From positions 2,084,501 through 2,148,500 of the forward strand of contig JAJNNQ010000031.1 in NCBI GenBank assembly GCA_027886175.1: DNA of 64,000 bases, in the 5' to 3' direction. Source of the DNA: Phylloscopus collybita. Its lineage: Eukaryota > Chordata > Aves > Passeriformes > Phylloscopidae. The notes under the pieces are model-generated. The model was not told the origin of the DNA, did no database searches, and saw only the letters and a list, made by a program, of their open reading frames with translations. The position numbers were made by a program, and so were the translations under genes. Positions 1 through 12,520 of the stretch are shown in pieces. Numbering within the stretch: the first letter of the stretch is position 1; every line of letters starts with the position of its first letter.

Positions 1-417
1 TTCCTGTCAGAGGTTTGGCCCTGGGCTTGCAGTTGGTTGTTCAACTCAGTTGTGTTAGTTTAACAATTTTCCCTTCACTTTTCCAACCGTTCCTAAAGTG
101 CAAAGTGGAAGAAAGAGAAACCTGGGGTTTTCACGGACATTTAAAGTTCACGAGGAGGGGGGTCCCCTCTGAGGAGCACAAGTGTGGCTGTAGGCATGGG
201 ACAATTCCATTGGAAACGTCTCCTTCTGGGATGATCGCCCTGCCCTGCTCCAATGGAGGCAGAGTCCAGACACCCAGCACTTCCCAGACCTCAGGAGAAT
301 TGAGGAGCTGCTGCCAGGAGCCTCCACACTCGTTAACACCTCCTCATTTGCAAGTCTGGCAGCTGGAGGGGTTGGACCTTCTGCGTGTGGGACACATGAG
401 AATTTGGACACGTCGCT
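1..417. other. No gene seen
   Basis: Unique-looking sequence before the minisatellite. No splice-bounded exon or family match was recognised in either strand. Confidence 0.5.
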
Positions 418-778
418 GATGAAAGATGCCCAACCCAACGTGATGGAAGACCCCCAACCCAACCTGATGGAAGACCCAGCCCAACATGATGGAAGACCCC
501 CAACCCAACATGGTGGAAGATGCCCAAAGTAATGGAAGGTGCCCAACCCAAAGGAATGGAAGACGCCAAACCCAACATAATGGAAGACGCCCAGTGTGAT
601 GGAGGATGCCCAATTTGATAGAAGATGCCCAACCCAACGTGATGGAAGACACCCAAAGTGATGGAAGATGCCCAACCCACCATGATGGAAGATGCCCAAC
701 CCAGCATGGTGGAAGATGCCCAGCACAACGTGATGGAAGACACTCAATCCAACGTGATGGAAGATGTCCAACCCAACC
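418..778. repeat. 24-bp minisatellite, about 15 copies
   Basis: Repeats built on GATGGAAGATGCCCAACCC with 20-24 bp spacing and base changes between copies. The long - strand ORFs here (Phe-His-His-rich) are a consequence of the repeat and not a gene. Confidence 0.92.
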
Positions 779-983
779 ACGCTGGCACAGCCAGCTCAGT
801 GCCAGGATTTTGACCTGGAGAATTCAGGAGGCACAGCCAACCCCACTGAGCAGGGTGATATGGGCAGAGGAGTTCCCACCACTGTAGCTACGCTTGTGCA
901 AGAACCTCGCTGCTTCCAGATGTTTTCCTTTCAAGCCTGGGTCCAGTTCCAGAACCTTCTTTAGCCCTACAATGAGAATTCCA

Positions 984-1112
984 AACTGGTTTGGGTGAAA
1001 GGGGACCTTAAAACCCATTCCAGCCCCTGCCATGGGCAGGGACACCTCCCACTAGACCAGGTTGCTCCAGACCTGATCTGGAACATTTCCAGGGATGGGG
1101 CAGCCACAACTT
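984..1112 (-). mobile_element. CR1 LINE 3' fragment
   Basis: It has the typical avian CR1 string in antisense: TTTGGGTGAAAGGGGACCTT, CCATGGGCAGGGACACC, then CCAGGTTGCTCCAGACCTG. Truncated and diverged. Confidence 0.85.
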
Positions 1113-4100
1113 GATCTATCCCAGAAGTGTTACCATTTCCAAAGGAATTCTGCCACGCACCCACGAGGCACCAAAAACAGGGAAAGCAAAAGCAAGACTG
1201 CAAATTCCGTCTTTTCTCATGTGAACGCGTTGAGTCACGAGTTAATTAATGAGAAGCTACACGTGAAAACTCCAGAATGAGTCTCCAGCTCTCTGAGTCA
1301 AACGCCCACAGGATGGAGGAGGGAAGGAAGAGGGGGAGAAGGGCTTTGCAAATGGATGCCCTGAGGAGCAGGACCAGGAATGAGGGGCCGTCCACCCATC
1401 ACATAATTCCCAAGGAAGAGGTATATAGAGCATGATGAGAGATGTCAGTGCTTAAAAAAAAAAAAAACAAAAAAACAAAAAGAAATAAAATGCCAGACGT
1501 CTACAAGGAACAATTTGCCAGAAAAAGCAAAACAGCTGAGGAGGAGTAATCCGAGCCACATTATTTTCTCATTTTCTTCATTAATTTTAAATACCAAAAC
1601 TTACAGCAAGGCAGGCCCTTAAAAAAAAAGGGAAAAAAAAAAGTTTAACTCTTTCTTTTCTGTGTGAATAAAGCAGCAGAGATTTTTCTAGTGAAGTGTC
1701 TCTTTGATCTGAGAGGATGGGACCAGGGGCACAGAGCAGAGCTGGCTGTTGAAGAAGACCATGACAAGGAGTTGAACTTAAGAGTTACACCCAGCTTAGA
1801 TCCCACCAGGGGCTTCAGCCCAGCTCTGGATGGAGAGATTTGGGAAAAGCCTCAAAATCCTTAGACAGTTCTGCTTTCCCTTCTCAGGGTGACAAGGAGG
1901 GCAAGGCCAGCTCCCCCTCCTGTCACAGGTATCAGGACAGATCATCTCCCTGAGCTCTGTTCTTTGTCCCTGAACACCACAGAGAGCAGTAATCTCCCAA
2001 AAGGGAATTATTCCCAAGCCAACCTGTGAGGAACTCTCCTGTTTGGTTTGGGATTTAACCTCTCCACATGCTCGCCATCCTCCTTCCCTTTTCACTCCCT
2101 CCTCTCTGGATGCAGCCAGAGGTTCAGCCCAGTTTGACCAGTAACAACCTAAATTATTGGAGTTCATTCCTCATTTCTGCCAGGTGCTGGGATAGCTGAG
2201 CCTGAAGGATTCACCAAGACAGGTATGAAACAAAATGTGACCTGTCAGTGGAGACACCTTGGAGTAAAGACAAGGAACACCTGGAACCTGTGACCCTGCT
2301 GTGACACTGAGTGACAGCCACCAGGAGTTTTAGAAATAACTCAAAAGCACCAAATCCATTGGATTCACCAAGTCCTGCATCCCCCAGAGGTCCAGGTCCC
2401 TCTCCAGCCAAGCACTCAACGTCCAGACTTCAAAGTTTATCGCCAAAGGGAAAAGAGTTCCTGAAGTTTTTATTGCCAAGAAGCTGCTTCACTGATGGCT
2501 TGTAGAGGGATTTCTCTTCCCAACTTTCACCCCCAGCTTGCGCCTCTTTATCCTGCACTTCTTGTGGTGATGAAGACAAGACCCAAATGCCTCGGACAGC
2601 AAAAAGCTGCTGGTTTTCATCTCCCTGACAAACACAGGCCAGGCCCCAAACTCTTTTCATCCAAATTCTCCTTCCCAAAAAGAGTATTTTATTTTCATAA
2701 TGGCACAGTTCTCAGAGTTTGGGTTTTTATTCCTGAAACCTGAGCTGGAGGTGCTCCAGGTCAGGGGGTTAGGAGATATCTGGGAAACTCTGCAGATTCC
2801 TTCCCTTCTTCCAGCTGGTGGCCGTGCTCTGCCTGAAGTCATGGTCACACCAGTCACTTTTAGAATAAAATTCAGAAATCACCTCCAAGATAAGAACTGA
2901 TGTTTTTGGAGTCCCTTTTCCCACGTATTTTGATTTGGAAGTGAAGAGGAGCGTGAGCAGCAAGGACCTGGTCCTGCTCTCACAGCAACACCTGCCCTGG
3001 CTTTCATCCCAAGTTTCTCTTTTTCCCACTGACGAAACCAGGACGAGAAAAAGCAGGAAAGAGCGATTCCTGCTCAGGATCTGTTTCCATAGAAACACTG
3101 AAATTAAGAGGGAGAGGAGCCTTTTAGCATCCCCCAGTCCCCCCAGTGCCAGCGCCGCAGCGAGCACCAGGCCCGGAGCTCGCAGGCCTGCTCACACCTG
3201 AGCTGACAAAACACGTTTCCATGGGAAATTCCTGCCAACACCGACCTTTGAGCCATCCCAGGCCAAGTTCCACGCTGCTGGGATTGAATCAGGGAGCAAA
3301 GGCTCCATGGGAGCTTCTCCCAAGGGCATTCCTTGGCTGTGATGGGCACGAGTCGTCCTTGTGCTCCTGCCTTGGGAGCTCTCAGATTTATTTAACTGCA
3401 CAGAAACCAAGCAAGGAGAACACAGGAGTTATTTGGTCAGGGTTCACAGGTTTGCAGTATACAGATGGAACACACAACTCCTCCAAGAATGTGGATATCA
3501 TCTTTTTTTTTTCTTTTTCTTTTTTTTTTTTTTTTTCTTTTTTTTTTTGGTAGCAAATTAATGTGGGCCACCAGCCAAGCTGTGTCAAGAGGAACGTTCA
3601 CATAAGGGAGGCAGTCACAGCACGACCCTTTGTCCCAAAAAACCCATCTCTGTACTTCCCACTGCTGCTGGGTTTAGGGATAACCCAAGCAGACAAAGGA
3701 AGTTACCAGGCTCCCACCTGACACCAAAATCCTGGGAATCTGCTGGTCCTGGTGTCCCCCAGTGCTGGCTGGGAAGAAGGAATTTCATTTTCTCCTTTGG
3801 ACGCCTGGAAGCGAAAACACATGTGCCAAAAAAAGAAAAAAAAGAACCAAAAAAACCCACCCCAAACCCTGAAGCATTAATGAGAACTGGATGCTGCTTC
3901 TTGTTACTTTCTAAATTTGAGATATAACAGGAACACCGAAAAATGTGCAAAGGAATGTTCCTCCCCCTGCACTCAACGACAACAAGCTTTCCCCTGGTAG
4001 TTTGCAGCACCATCCCTGCTCCATAAAAACACAATAAAATCACTGGGAGAAACACTAGAAGAGATTGACAGGGTAAAACAAGAACAAAGTATAAACCCAG

Positions 4101-4554
4101 AAGCATCAAGAGTAAGCTCTTAAGTCTCTTCTTCCTAATCTTCCCAATGATCTCCTCCACTGCTCTGTTTTATTACCTCTCAGAAGGGTTTTAGCTTTAA
4201 TATAGATTGGAATTACTGGGGAAAGGAAACATTTTAAACATTTAGGCATCCTAACTCTTTCAAGAGAAGTTTCTTAACCTTTAATCCTCCTCCCTCCGCC
4301 CGCGGGCCAGGCAATATGCGAGGGAAAAGGTCAGGAACGTGGACAAAGGCAACAATCTGAGCCTAACCCACTTTCCTCCGACCCAGGCAATCAGCAGTCA
4401 GTGCACAAACGCACAGCACTGGCTTTTGCTGCTGCTCAGGGCTGCTGGGCTCGGTTTAAATGCTGGCCAGGGTTTAAACCACTCCATGGGCAGAGGAGAA
4501 GGGCTGGAAAGGGACAGAGAGAGGCATGGGCAGCAGAGGGGGCAGAAAACCATC
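1113..4554. other. Gene-free flank with A- and T-tracts
   Basis: It contains A-rich runs near 1454-1480 and 1621-1645, and an interrupted T-run at 3504-3549. Several ORFs of 60-180 codons overlap each other on both strands without splice or homology support. Nothing is recognised as a gene. Confidence 0.5.
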
Positions 4555-4712
4555 AGGTGGTTTGGGTTGGAATTTAAAAGTCTTGTCCCACTCTGTGCCA
4601 CGGGCAGGGACACTTTCCACTATCCCAGGCTGGCCTTGGACACTTCCAGGGGTCCAGGGGCAGCCACAGCTTCTCTGGGCACCCCGTGCCAGAGCTGGGC
4701 TCCCTCCCAAGA
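4555..4712 (-). mobile_element. CR1 LINE 3' fragment
   Basis: GGTTTGGGTTGGAATTTAAA, GGGCAGGGACACTTTCCACT and GGCCTTGGACACTTCCAGG in CR1 order, antisense to +. Confidence 0.85.
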
Positions 4713-5624
4713 GTTCAGGTTTGGCCAAGCAGCTCCTTGGCTGATCTGAGTTGATTCTTCTCCCCTTTTCTTCGCCCCTGGGGTGTTTTTTTTTGGAGTG
4801 ATCAGTGTGTTATGATCAGCTCTGCCCTGCCATCCCCAGCCCTGGAGCTCCTGAGGAGCTAGGACTGTCACAGCCCAGCGAGGGATGCGTGGCCTTGGCG
4901 GAGGTGGCTGTCACAGCCCTGTTGCTACGTTCTTGTGTTTGCATATTTTGGTTTTGGGGAATTCTATTCTCAGGCACGGTCTTGAGGCACAAGGTTATTT
5001 TCTGTAAACTACCGAAGCTCCCACATCTGTTCCCAGAGGAGGGGCTTCGGTGATGGTCTCTAGAAAATAGTTCCCAAGAGTCCCACCTCTGGGGTGAGTA
5101 ATCTGTAAAATGTACAAAAAGAGTCAGAAAAATAAAGGAAGGGTCTCTTGCTTGCAAGAGAGCTCCACGCAGCCTCTTTGATGCACTCCCTGCTCCCTTC
5201 CTGAACGTCCCCTTCAGTTATACAGCCCCATCCCTGCTGTGCGCCCAGGGCTCTCATCTGGCTTCTGGGATGGTTCCTGGCAGCTTGCAAATCAAGCGGC
5301 AACAGCAGGATCAGCTCCAGATCCACCCTCCCCGGGGGCTGAGCAGCTCCATGGAAATCCTCCCCGCTGCCACCATAAATATTCACGAGGTGCCCCAGGG
5401 AGCGGTGCCTTCATTTCCTCTGCCCTCTCGCTGGCAGGGTGACAGCTCCGGAGCCGTGGACACTTGCCCAACATCCTCGGGAAGTCTGGAGGGACAGAGA
5501 TGCTCACAGCAGGCAGTGATGTGCTACAAAAGAGATGTCGCAGCCCCGCAGCCAGCCTGCCTCGGTGACCTTTGCAAAGCCACTCACTTCATCAGCTCTG
5601 CTGAGCCCATACTAACGAGAAATG

Positions 5625-5664
<40 letters not shown>

Positions 5665-7231
5665 CCACAAGTTCATTCACTCCCAAAAGGCTCCCGGAGG
5701 AACAGGGAAAGAGGTGCAGCCACTGGTGTACCCAGAGCCAAAATTGGGTCCCTGGGGCGAGCTGAGGGCAGCTTCTCCCTGGTGAAAAAAAGCGAGCCCG
5801 ACAGAAAAAGAAATGTTTTAAAAGAGATTCAACCCTCCTGCCGGTTTTCCGCACCAAACTGCTTCACTCAGCTAAACATTCAGCCCCGAGGCTTTCTTCC
5901 CTCAAACCGATTCACTCCAAAAGTTGTTTTATTCAGGGCAGAAAGGACGGGCAAAGCCAGGAGTCTCCTTTTTTTCCTTTCTCCCGAGCTATTCAGGCTT
6001 GGCTGGGAGCAGCTGAGCTGGGATTGCCCCCAGGGGGATGCTGAGTTTCGGGGTGATGAAATGATGATCTCGCCATCATCTCAGGGCTCTCCTTGGTCCC
6101 TCTGTGGAGAAACCTCTCCTGAGCTCACAGCTCGTGTGCTTCATCCCCCAGAGTTGGTGATGAGCGACTTTGGAACCCTTTCGGAGGGAGATGAATAAAG
6201 ATGTGGATTTGAATATTCAAGTACACGGAGATGTGTTGATGCTGCCTTTTGTTAGACACACCAGACACTGATTTGTACCTTCTGTCAAAGCTGAAGATTT
6301 GGGAGACAGCACAAAATGTTGGGTCTGCTGTGTGGAGTTGGAAAAAAAAAACCCTACAAATTCAAGCAAATCATGTGCACATTGCTGCATCTCCGGGGTT
6401 TGGGAGTTCGTCTACAAGTTTGAAGGAAATATTAATTAGACCCCAACAAAATGATCCTGGGGCTGTCAAAGTTGTGCCTCTGTCTGGGAAGTAAGTGACA
6501 TTTAAAATTCAAAAAGAAAAATCATCAGGGAATCAGCAGGATGGACCAGGAGTGATCCCATTTCTTCTGATCAGTATCTAGTTATCCCAGAGGATAATAT
6601 TGATTTACCCCACGGACCAACCGATCGTTAACCCCACTGATGGTCCTTTTTCTCCAGCCCTTTGGAAGAACGTGACAACTAAAAATGCAAACAATGAGCA
6701 CCCAACGAGCTTTTGGCTGCTCTTTGCAGGCTGAAATCTGACGTGCAGGATGGGAACCCGCAGCATTTCACGGCTCCATCACACAGACAGGGAACTTCAG
6801 CAAACTCCCCTCTCCCTTTGATCATCTCACAGGTCTCATCTGTTCCTATCAGAACTTTTGAAGAGGAGTGTCTGATGTTTGCTTCTGAAGTCGACGTGAG
6901 AAAGTGAAGAGCCTTTATTTTAAGGTGCCTTTAGAAAGGGGGAGGTTGACACATGCAAAATGGAGTTTTCAGTCGTTTGTTTGAGTCACTCCGACAGAAG
7001 AAAAGGAATCTGTCAGTGACGAGTCAGGAGGTTGTTTGTTATTCCTGAACTGATAAAAAAAAAAAAGAGAGAGAATATTAAACCCACCAGGAACGTGTTC
7101 TGGAAATTCCACTGTTCCTTGCTCCTCCTGAAGGATAAAGAAGTGTTGTGCCCTGGAATGGGGTAAATCAGCAAAAAAGCAAATTAGGGACAAGAGTTTG
7201 GTGACAGAATTAGGAACAGCACCTCACCGGG
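4713..7231. other. Gene-free flank
   Basis: A long T-run occupies 5625-5664. No exon, RNA gene or recognisable element was seen otherwise. The 171-codon ORF at 5270-5785 runs through the poly-T and is not credible. Confidence 0.5.
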
Positions 7232-7757
7232 TTTGTCACCAGAAGGGTTTTGTTCTCCACAGTAACAACGCTCCCCGAGTTCAGAGATTGAACTTTAAAT
7301 ATCTAACAGAGCAAAATGCAGCAAGTTGAATAATTATTTACCTCCTGCCTCCACCCAAGGCATCTCTACAGCAATAATTTTTACCCTCAGGTACCAAATC
7401 AATGCTGGAAAAGGGAGTTCACACCTGGAATCTGCCTCACTCACTGACTCAGAGGGGGAAATACCTGGGAACTCCTAATATGTCATATCTCCCAATGGGT
7501 ATTTTTATCCCTGTTATCACTAAAGGCATTGGAAGGGGTTCCATAAACTCTACTGAGCTCTGAATGTGAGTAAGGAGAATCCTGATGAGGCTTTGCAAGG
7601 AGATTTTCTGGACTGTGTCCTGAAATTCTGGGGATTCTGACCTCCCTTTTCACAGAGCTGAGTTAAGATTTGCTCCTAAAACATGGGACAAAAGAGGAAT
7701 ATTTGGGGATTTTCAGCATCCCTGCTATGGCCTGGCACCAACATGCTGCATCTCAGT
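7232..7757 (+). repeat. Left arm of a large inverted repeat
   Basis: About 525 bp that reappear in reverse complement at 8602-9119 with few substitutions and one small indel (near TTTTTATCCCTGTTATC). The arm starts TTTGTCACCAGAAGGG and ends CCAACATGCTGC. Confidence 0.92.
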
Positions 7758-8601
7758 GCTGAGGCTGTCACCAAAGCCTGGAGGCCAGAAAAAGCCTGGA
7801 TTAAGTTTAATGTGACCTGAATTGGGTTCACACTGAAGCTGAATTTGGGAAAGGACTGGTTTGTACCAGGACTGCCTTTTCCTGAGGTCCCAGCTCTCGG
7901 ATGGAGAGATCCAGAAGGAGCAGGAGGACGTGGAGCTCTCTCTTGGGATCTGCTGGTGGCAAAGACACCAGGCTTGGCAGCCTGGAATGTTCCAGGCCCT
8001 GGTGGTCCCTGAGCCATCCATCTGCTCTGGAATGTGGCACTCCAGGCTCTGGGCTGGGGGGTCTTTGTGCCAGATGTGCTGGGTGCCAGGTGGGGAGACA
8101 GGTTCCCCTCAGAACCAGATCAAAATCAGCTTTTTATGGGCTGCTTCTATTTCGGTCAATCTTTATCCATCTGGGAAGTGTTAGAAAATCCGAGGAGGCA
8201 GAATTCCTGCTTAAAGCCAGTGCCATGCCTAATGGGCTACTTATTCCACCAGATTCCTCATTTATTGTTCTTTTTTTTTTTTTTTTTTTTTTAAATAGCT
8301 GGGGTCATATTTTTTAACCCTCACGGATGGGAAGCGTGTCTCGCAAAAAGGTTTATGGCATCGTGTGCTGCCTGTGAGTTATGAGGCTGTTCCTGTCTGG
8401 CAGAGAATGAAAGAGCCCAGCATCTGGCAGAATGTGAAACCAGAAATCACAGGAGCTTCCCACTCGGAGGAGCTGGGGTGGCTGATGGATGTTGTGATAA
8501 AATGTCTCTCTTGACGTGTGAGGCAGGACAGTTGGAGGCCCTTTCTGTCCGAATTTGTGGGGTTTAACCGAACCTGCTGGCTGGAAATCTGAGGGGATCA
8601 G

Positions 8602-9119
8602 TCATTGTGCAGCATGTTGGTGCCAGGCCATAGCAGGGATGCTGAAAATCCCCAAATATTCCTCTTCTGTCCCATGTTTTAGGAGCAAATCTTAACTCAG
8701 CTCTGTGAAAAGGGAGGCCAGAATCCCCAGAATTTCAGGACACAGTCCAGCAAATCTCCTTGCAAAGCCTCATCAGGATTCTCCTTACCCACCTTCAGAG
8801 CTCAGTAGAGTTTATGGAACACCTTCCAATGCCTTTAGTGAAAACTAAAATACCCATTGGGAGATATGACATATTAGGAGTTCCCAGGTATTTCCCCCTC
8901 TGAGTCACTGAGTGAGGCAGATTCCAGGTGTGAACTCCCTTTTCCAGCATTGATTTGGTACTTGAGGGTAAAAATTATTGCTGTAGAGACGCCTTGGGTG
9001 GAGGCAGGAGGTAAATAATTATTGAATTTGCTGCATTTGCTCTGTTAGATATTTAAAGTGAAATCTCTGAACTTGGGGAGCGTTGTTACTGTGGAGAACA
9101 AAACCCTTCTGCTGACAAA
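8602..9119 (-). repeat. Right arm of the large inverted repeat
   Basis: Reverse complement of the left arm, from GCAGCATGTTGGTGCC to CCCTTCTGCTGACAAA. The spacer, 7758-8601, is single-copy in appearance and contains a T-run at 8273-8293. Confidence 0.92.
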
Positions 9120-9368
9120 TTTATAACTGATGCCTAAATTCCATAAATTCCCAGGTTTGGAGTGGGACCAGTCGTAAATATAAATATCTCCCAAAAACAC
9201 CCAACTTGCAATCTTTCCCTGTTCCCCACAGGCCGTGCTGGATGTGGCAGCATCCCCGAGGTGCTGCTGGAGGGGATACCTGGAGGAAAAGGAGTTGGGA
9301 ATCTTCTCACTCACCCCATGTGAGCAAGGAAGAGCAGGAAAAATCCAGGAAATTCCCAGGAAAAATCA

Positions 9369-9520
9369 CAATCCATCACGGCACAGATAAATGGACAATG
9401 GGAATGAGGAATCTCCCTGGGATTTTTATCACCAGCATCTTCTCCATCCAAAGGGAAAACCACCAGGGAAAATCCCAGTGCCTCCAGGTGATTCTCAGGG
9501 TGGAATTGGGAATAAAACCA
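9369..9520 (+). repeat. Dispersed repeat, copy 1
   Basis: A 150-bp block starting ATCACAATCCATCACGG and ending GGAATAAAACCAG, repeated in the same orientation at 11203-11347. It contains AATAAA near its end, which would suit the 3' part of an old LTR. Family not identified. Confidence 0.75.
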
Positions 9521-10275
9521 GTTTATTCCAGTTTATTCCCTACCAAGCAAATTATACAGCTTTTAAAACTCGACTTCTCTGTCTTAAGCCAAACTGAGGT
9601 GCATCAGTGTCTGCCTCAACCTCAGATCCCCCTGGACAATCCTGCAGCAGGGTTCCTGTTGGAAAGATGTCCCTGGAAATGGCACATCTCACTTTAGGAA
9701 GGTGGATAAGATTCTCTCCTTGGTAAAAAAAAATGCAAACTGGGAGATTACAGATACAGGGGAAGCTGAGCTGGTAAAGGATTCTCAGTAAATCCCCAGT
9801 AAAGCAAAGTTTTCTGGGAAAAGGCCTTTTCCTCCCCTGCCCATTGGGATGGACATTCCAGCGGGCAGGGACACCAGGCCCTGAGATAAAGGAGGAAATC
9901 CCTTTCAGGTTCACAGCAATCCATCCCAGGGCGGGAATGTCTTCCCAAAAAGAAAACAAATCCTGCAAAGGCTTATCTGGTGTAATTGCACTGCTGGCTT
10001 AAAAGCCTCTTTTCCCAGTGGTAGCCAGCAAACCTCTGGAAATGCCAGAAGAAAGGGATTGTTCATATAAACACATCCATTTCCAGGGGGAAGTTTACTT
10101 TTCCTTATAGCCAGAGGATGTTTATTTTGTGGGAGAAGAGCACTGTTAAAACCTTTCCTCCCTTCTCCTCCATCCCAGTTTCCCTGGCACTCAGGAGCAG
10201 AGACATTCCTCATTCCCCAGCTTTTGCAGGTCAAGGGAAGGGGGAGCCCCAGCGCACGGGCGAGGAAAAATAAAC
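9521..10275. other. Gene-free stretch
   Basis: No exon or repeat family was recognised. The ORFs on both strands are short and mutually overlapping. Confidence 0.5.
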
Positions 10276-10280
10276 ACAGG

Positions 10281-10845
10281 TGTCCCAGGTTCCAATGTAA
10301 AATTGTGCCCAAGGTCTGTATTCTATCCCCATGAGCCCTTGGAGCCAAGGTGGGGCAGTGTTTTCCTGATCTTCTGTTAACGAGCCCAACAATGCCTTGC
10401 CACGTGACTCATAGATAACTTCCTCAGGGAGTTATCTCTGGTTAATGGGCCATCAAGGACCCACTGCAGGACTCATGGAATGAGATCATCCCATTGGGAG
10501 ATGCTCCGCCCAGGGGGAGGAGCCAAGCATTCCCACCTGGATAGAATCCAGGGTTTGAGACATCACAAGCAGCTTTTATCCACTGGACTCCCAGAGGAGA
10601 CAAGAGCTACCAGACGGAATCACTGCTTGGACAAGAACATCTCATCTGGACTGACACTACCACCCTAACTAACAGGGTGTCAGGTTGTATTCTGACTCTG
10701 GCAGTGGTTTGGTTTTTTTGTTTTTTTTTTTTTTTTTTTTGTACTATTATTTTATTTTACTTTCTTTTATTTCTTTTCTTTTCCTCTTATTAAATTGTAT
10801 TTCTGACTTGGAGTTTTTCATTGGTTTTGCTTTCAAACCAGCACA
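10281..10845 (+). mobile_element. Solo LTR, copy 1 (ERVL-like by 5-bp target duplication)
   Basis: It begins TGTCCCAGGTTCC and ends AAACCAGCACA, so it has TG...CA ends. It is flanked by a perfect 5-bp duplication ACAGG (10276-10280 and 10846-10850). An ATTAAA signal sits near the right end after a T-rich region. No internal retroviral genes are present. The second copy is at 25328-25974 in opposite orientation. Confidence 0.9.
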
Positions 10846-11202
10846 ACAGGGAACGAAATGGAGCAACAAAAAAAAAAAAAAAAAAAAAAAAAAGCTGAGC
10901 TGGAGTTTGGAGGTTAAAAATCCCCCGGCTGGGGCAGTGACAAAGGACGGCTGAGAAGTGTCAGCTCTGCAGGGTGATCCCAAACACCCCCTGGACCTCA
11001 GGCCGGGATCCCACTCCCTCTCCCTGCCCTTTTGAACCGCAGGGAATGTGGCTGGAATGCTGGGGAGGCAGGGCTCTCGGTCCCTGATGCTGCCAGCAGG
11101 TTTTAGAGATGCAAAATCAATGCCAACGATTTGAACGCGGGTTTAACACACTCCTAATGAAGTTTAATGGGTGCCATTAGGAAAATTGGGAGCACCAGGC
11201 AC

Positions 11203-11347
11203 AATCCATCATGGCACAGATAAATGGACAATGGGAACGAGGAATATCTCTTAAACCAGCGTCTTCTCCATCCAAAGGGAAAACCACCAGGGAAAACCCC
11301 AGTGCCTCCAGGTGATTCCCAGGCTGGAACTGGGAATAAAACCAGCA
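11203..11347 (+). repeat. Dispersed repeat, copy 2
   Basis: Close copy of 9369-9520, lacking a short internal stretch (GGGATTTTTATCACC in the other copy). Same orientation. Confidence 0.75.
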
Positions 11348-11708
11348 AATATCCACATGAAGGATGGGTTTGGGGGTTTGCAGTCCAGTTCCAGGATCTC
11401 ATCCCAGAGTTTTGAAGACTCCAAGGATGGAATTTGGACAGTTTCTCTGGGTTCCTGGAAGAGCAGAGAGGAAACAGCTGAAAATTCACTTTTTGCTTGT
11501 CTCGGGCACCAAAGCAGCTTCTCAGGGGCACCTGTGGCTCCTCTGTTTCCAGAGCCAGGAATCCAGCAAGTCTGGGAGAATCCCAGATGAGGTTTGGAGT
11601 TCAGTTTTCAGGCAGAGGAACGGGGAAAGTTCCAAAATTCCTGAGGCTCTTCCCTGTGCTGCAGCCTGGTCCAGGTGCCAAGAGGAAAGCACTGTCCCAA
11701 AGAGAGAA

Positions 11709-12520
11709 GAATCATGGAACCATGGAGTGCTTTGGGTTGGAAAGGGCATTAAACCCCATCCCAACCCATCCCAATCCATCCAGGGACACCTCCCACTATC
11801 CCAGGCTGCTCCAGCCTGGTCTTGGACACTTCCAAGGATCCAGGGGCAGCCACAGCTACTCTGAAATCCCAGCCCAGCCTGGAATTCCCAATTCCCAATC
11901 TCCCACCCAGCCCTGCCCTCTGGCAGTGGGAGCCATTCCCTGTGTCCTGTCCCTCCAGCCCTTGTCCCCAGTCCCTCTGGAGCTCTCCTGGAGCCCCTTC
12001 AGGCCCTGCCAGGGGCTGGGAGCTCTCCCTGGAGCCTTCCCTTCTCCAGGGGAACATTCCCAGCTCTCCCTGGAGCCTTCCCTTCTCCAGGGGAACATTC
12101 CCAGCTCTCCTTGGAGCCTTCCCTTCTCCAGGGGAACATTCCCAGCTCTCCTTGGAGCCCTCCCTTCTCCAGGGGAACATTCCCAGCTCTCCCCAGAGCC
12201 CTCCCTTCTCCAGGGGAACATTCCCAGCTCTCCCTGGAGCCTTCCCTTCTCCAGGGGAACATTCCCAGCTCTCCCTGGAGCCTTCCCTTCTCCAGGGGAA
12301 CATTCCCAGCTCTCCTTGGAGCCTTCCCTTCTCCAGGGGAACATTCCCAGCTCTCCCTGGAGCCTTCCCTTCTCCAGGGGAACATTCCCAGCTCTCCCTG
12401 GAGCCTTCCCTTCTCCAGGGGAACATTCCCAGCTCTCCCTGGAGCCTTCCCTTCTCCAGGGGAACATTCCCAGCTCTCCCCAGAGCCCTCCCTTCTCCAG
12501 GCTAGACAAACCAAATTCTC
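11709..12520 (-). mobile_element. CR1 fragment with an internal minisatellite expansion
   Basis: CR1 3' features in antisense: GCTTTGGGTTGGAAAGGGC, CACTATCCCAGGCTGCTCC, CCTGTGTCCTGTCCCTCC and GGAGCCCCTTCAGGCCCTG. The normally single segment that follows is multiplied (12027-12500). Confidence 0.88.
12027..12500. repeat. 41-bp minisatellite inside CR1, about 11.5 copies
   Basis: The unit starts CCCTGGAGCCTTCCCTTCTC and ends ATTCCCAGCTCT. Because 41 is not a multiple of three and the unit lacks stops, all frames stay open, giving ORFs of 170-346 codons on both strands with a 41-residue period. These are not genes. Confidence 0.95.

Noticed and set aside
3504..3549. Processed pseudogene tail
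   Set aside because: T-run without any upstream gene-like sequence in the matching orientation; treated as low complexity.
10480..10668. 62-codon ORF shared with 25365-25775
   Set aside because: Both copies lie within the solo LTR pair and the frame is not retroviral gag, pol or env; shared only because the LTR is.
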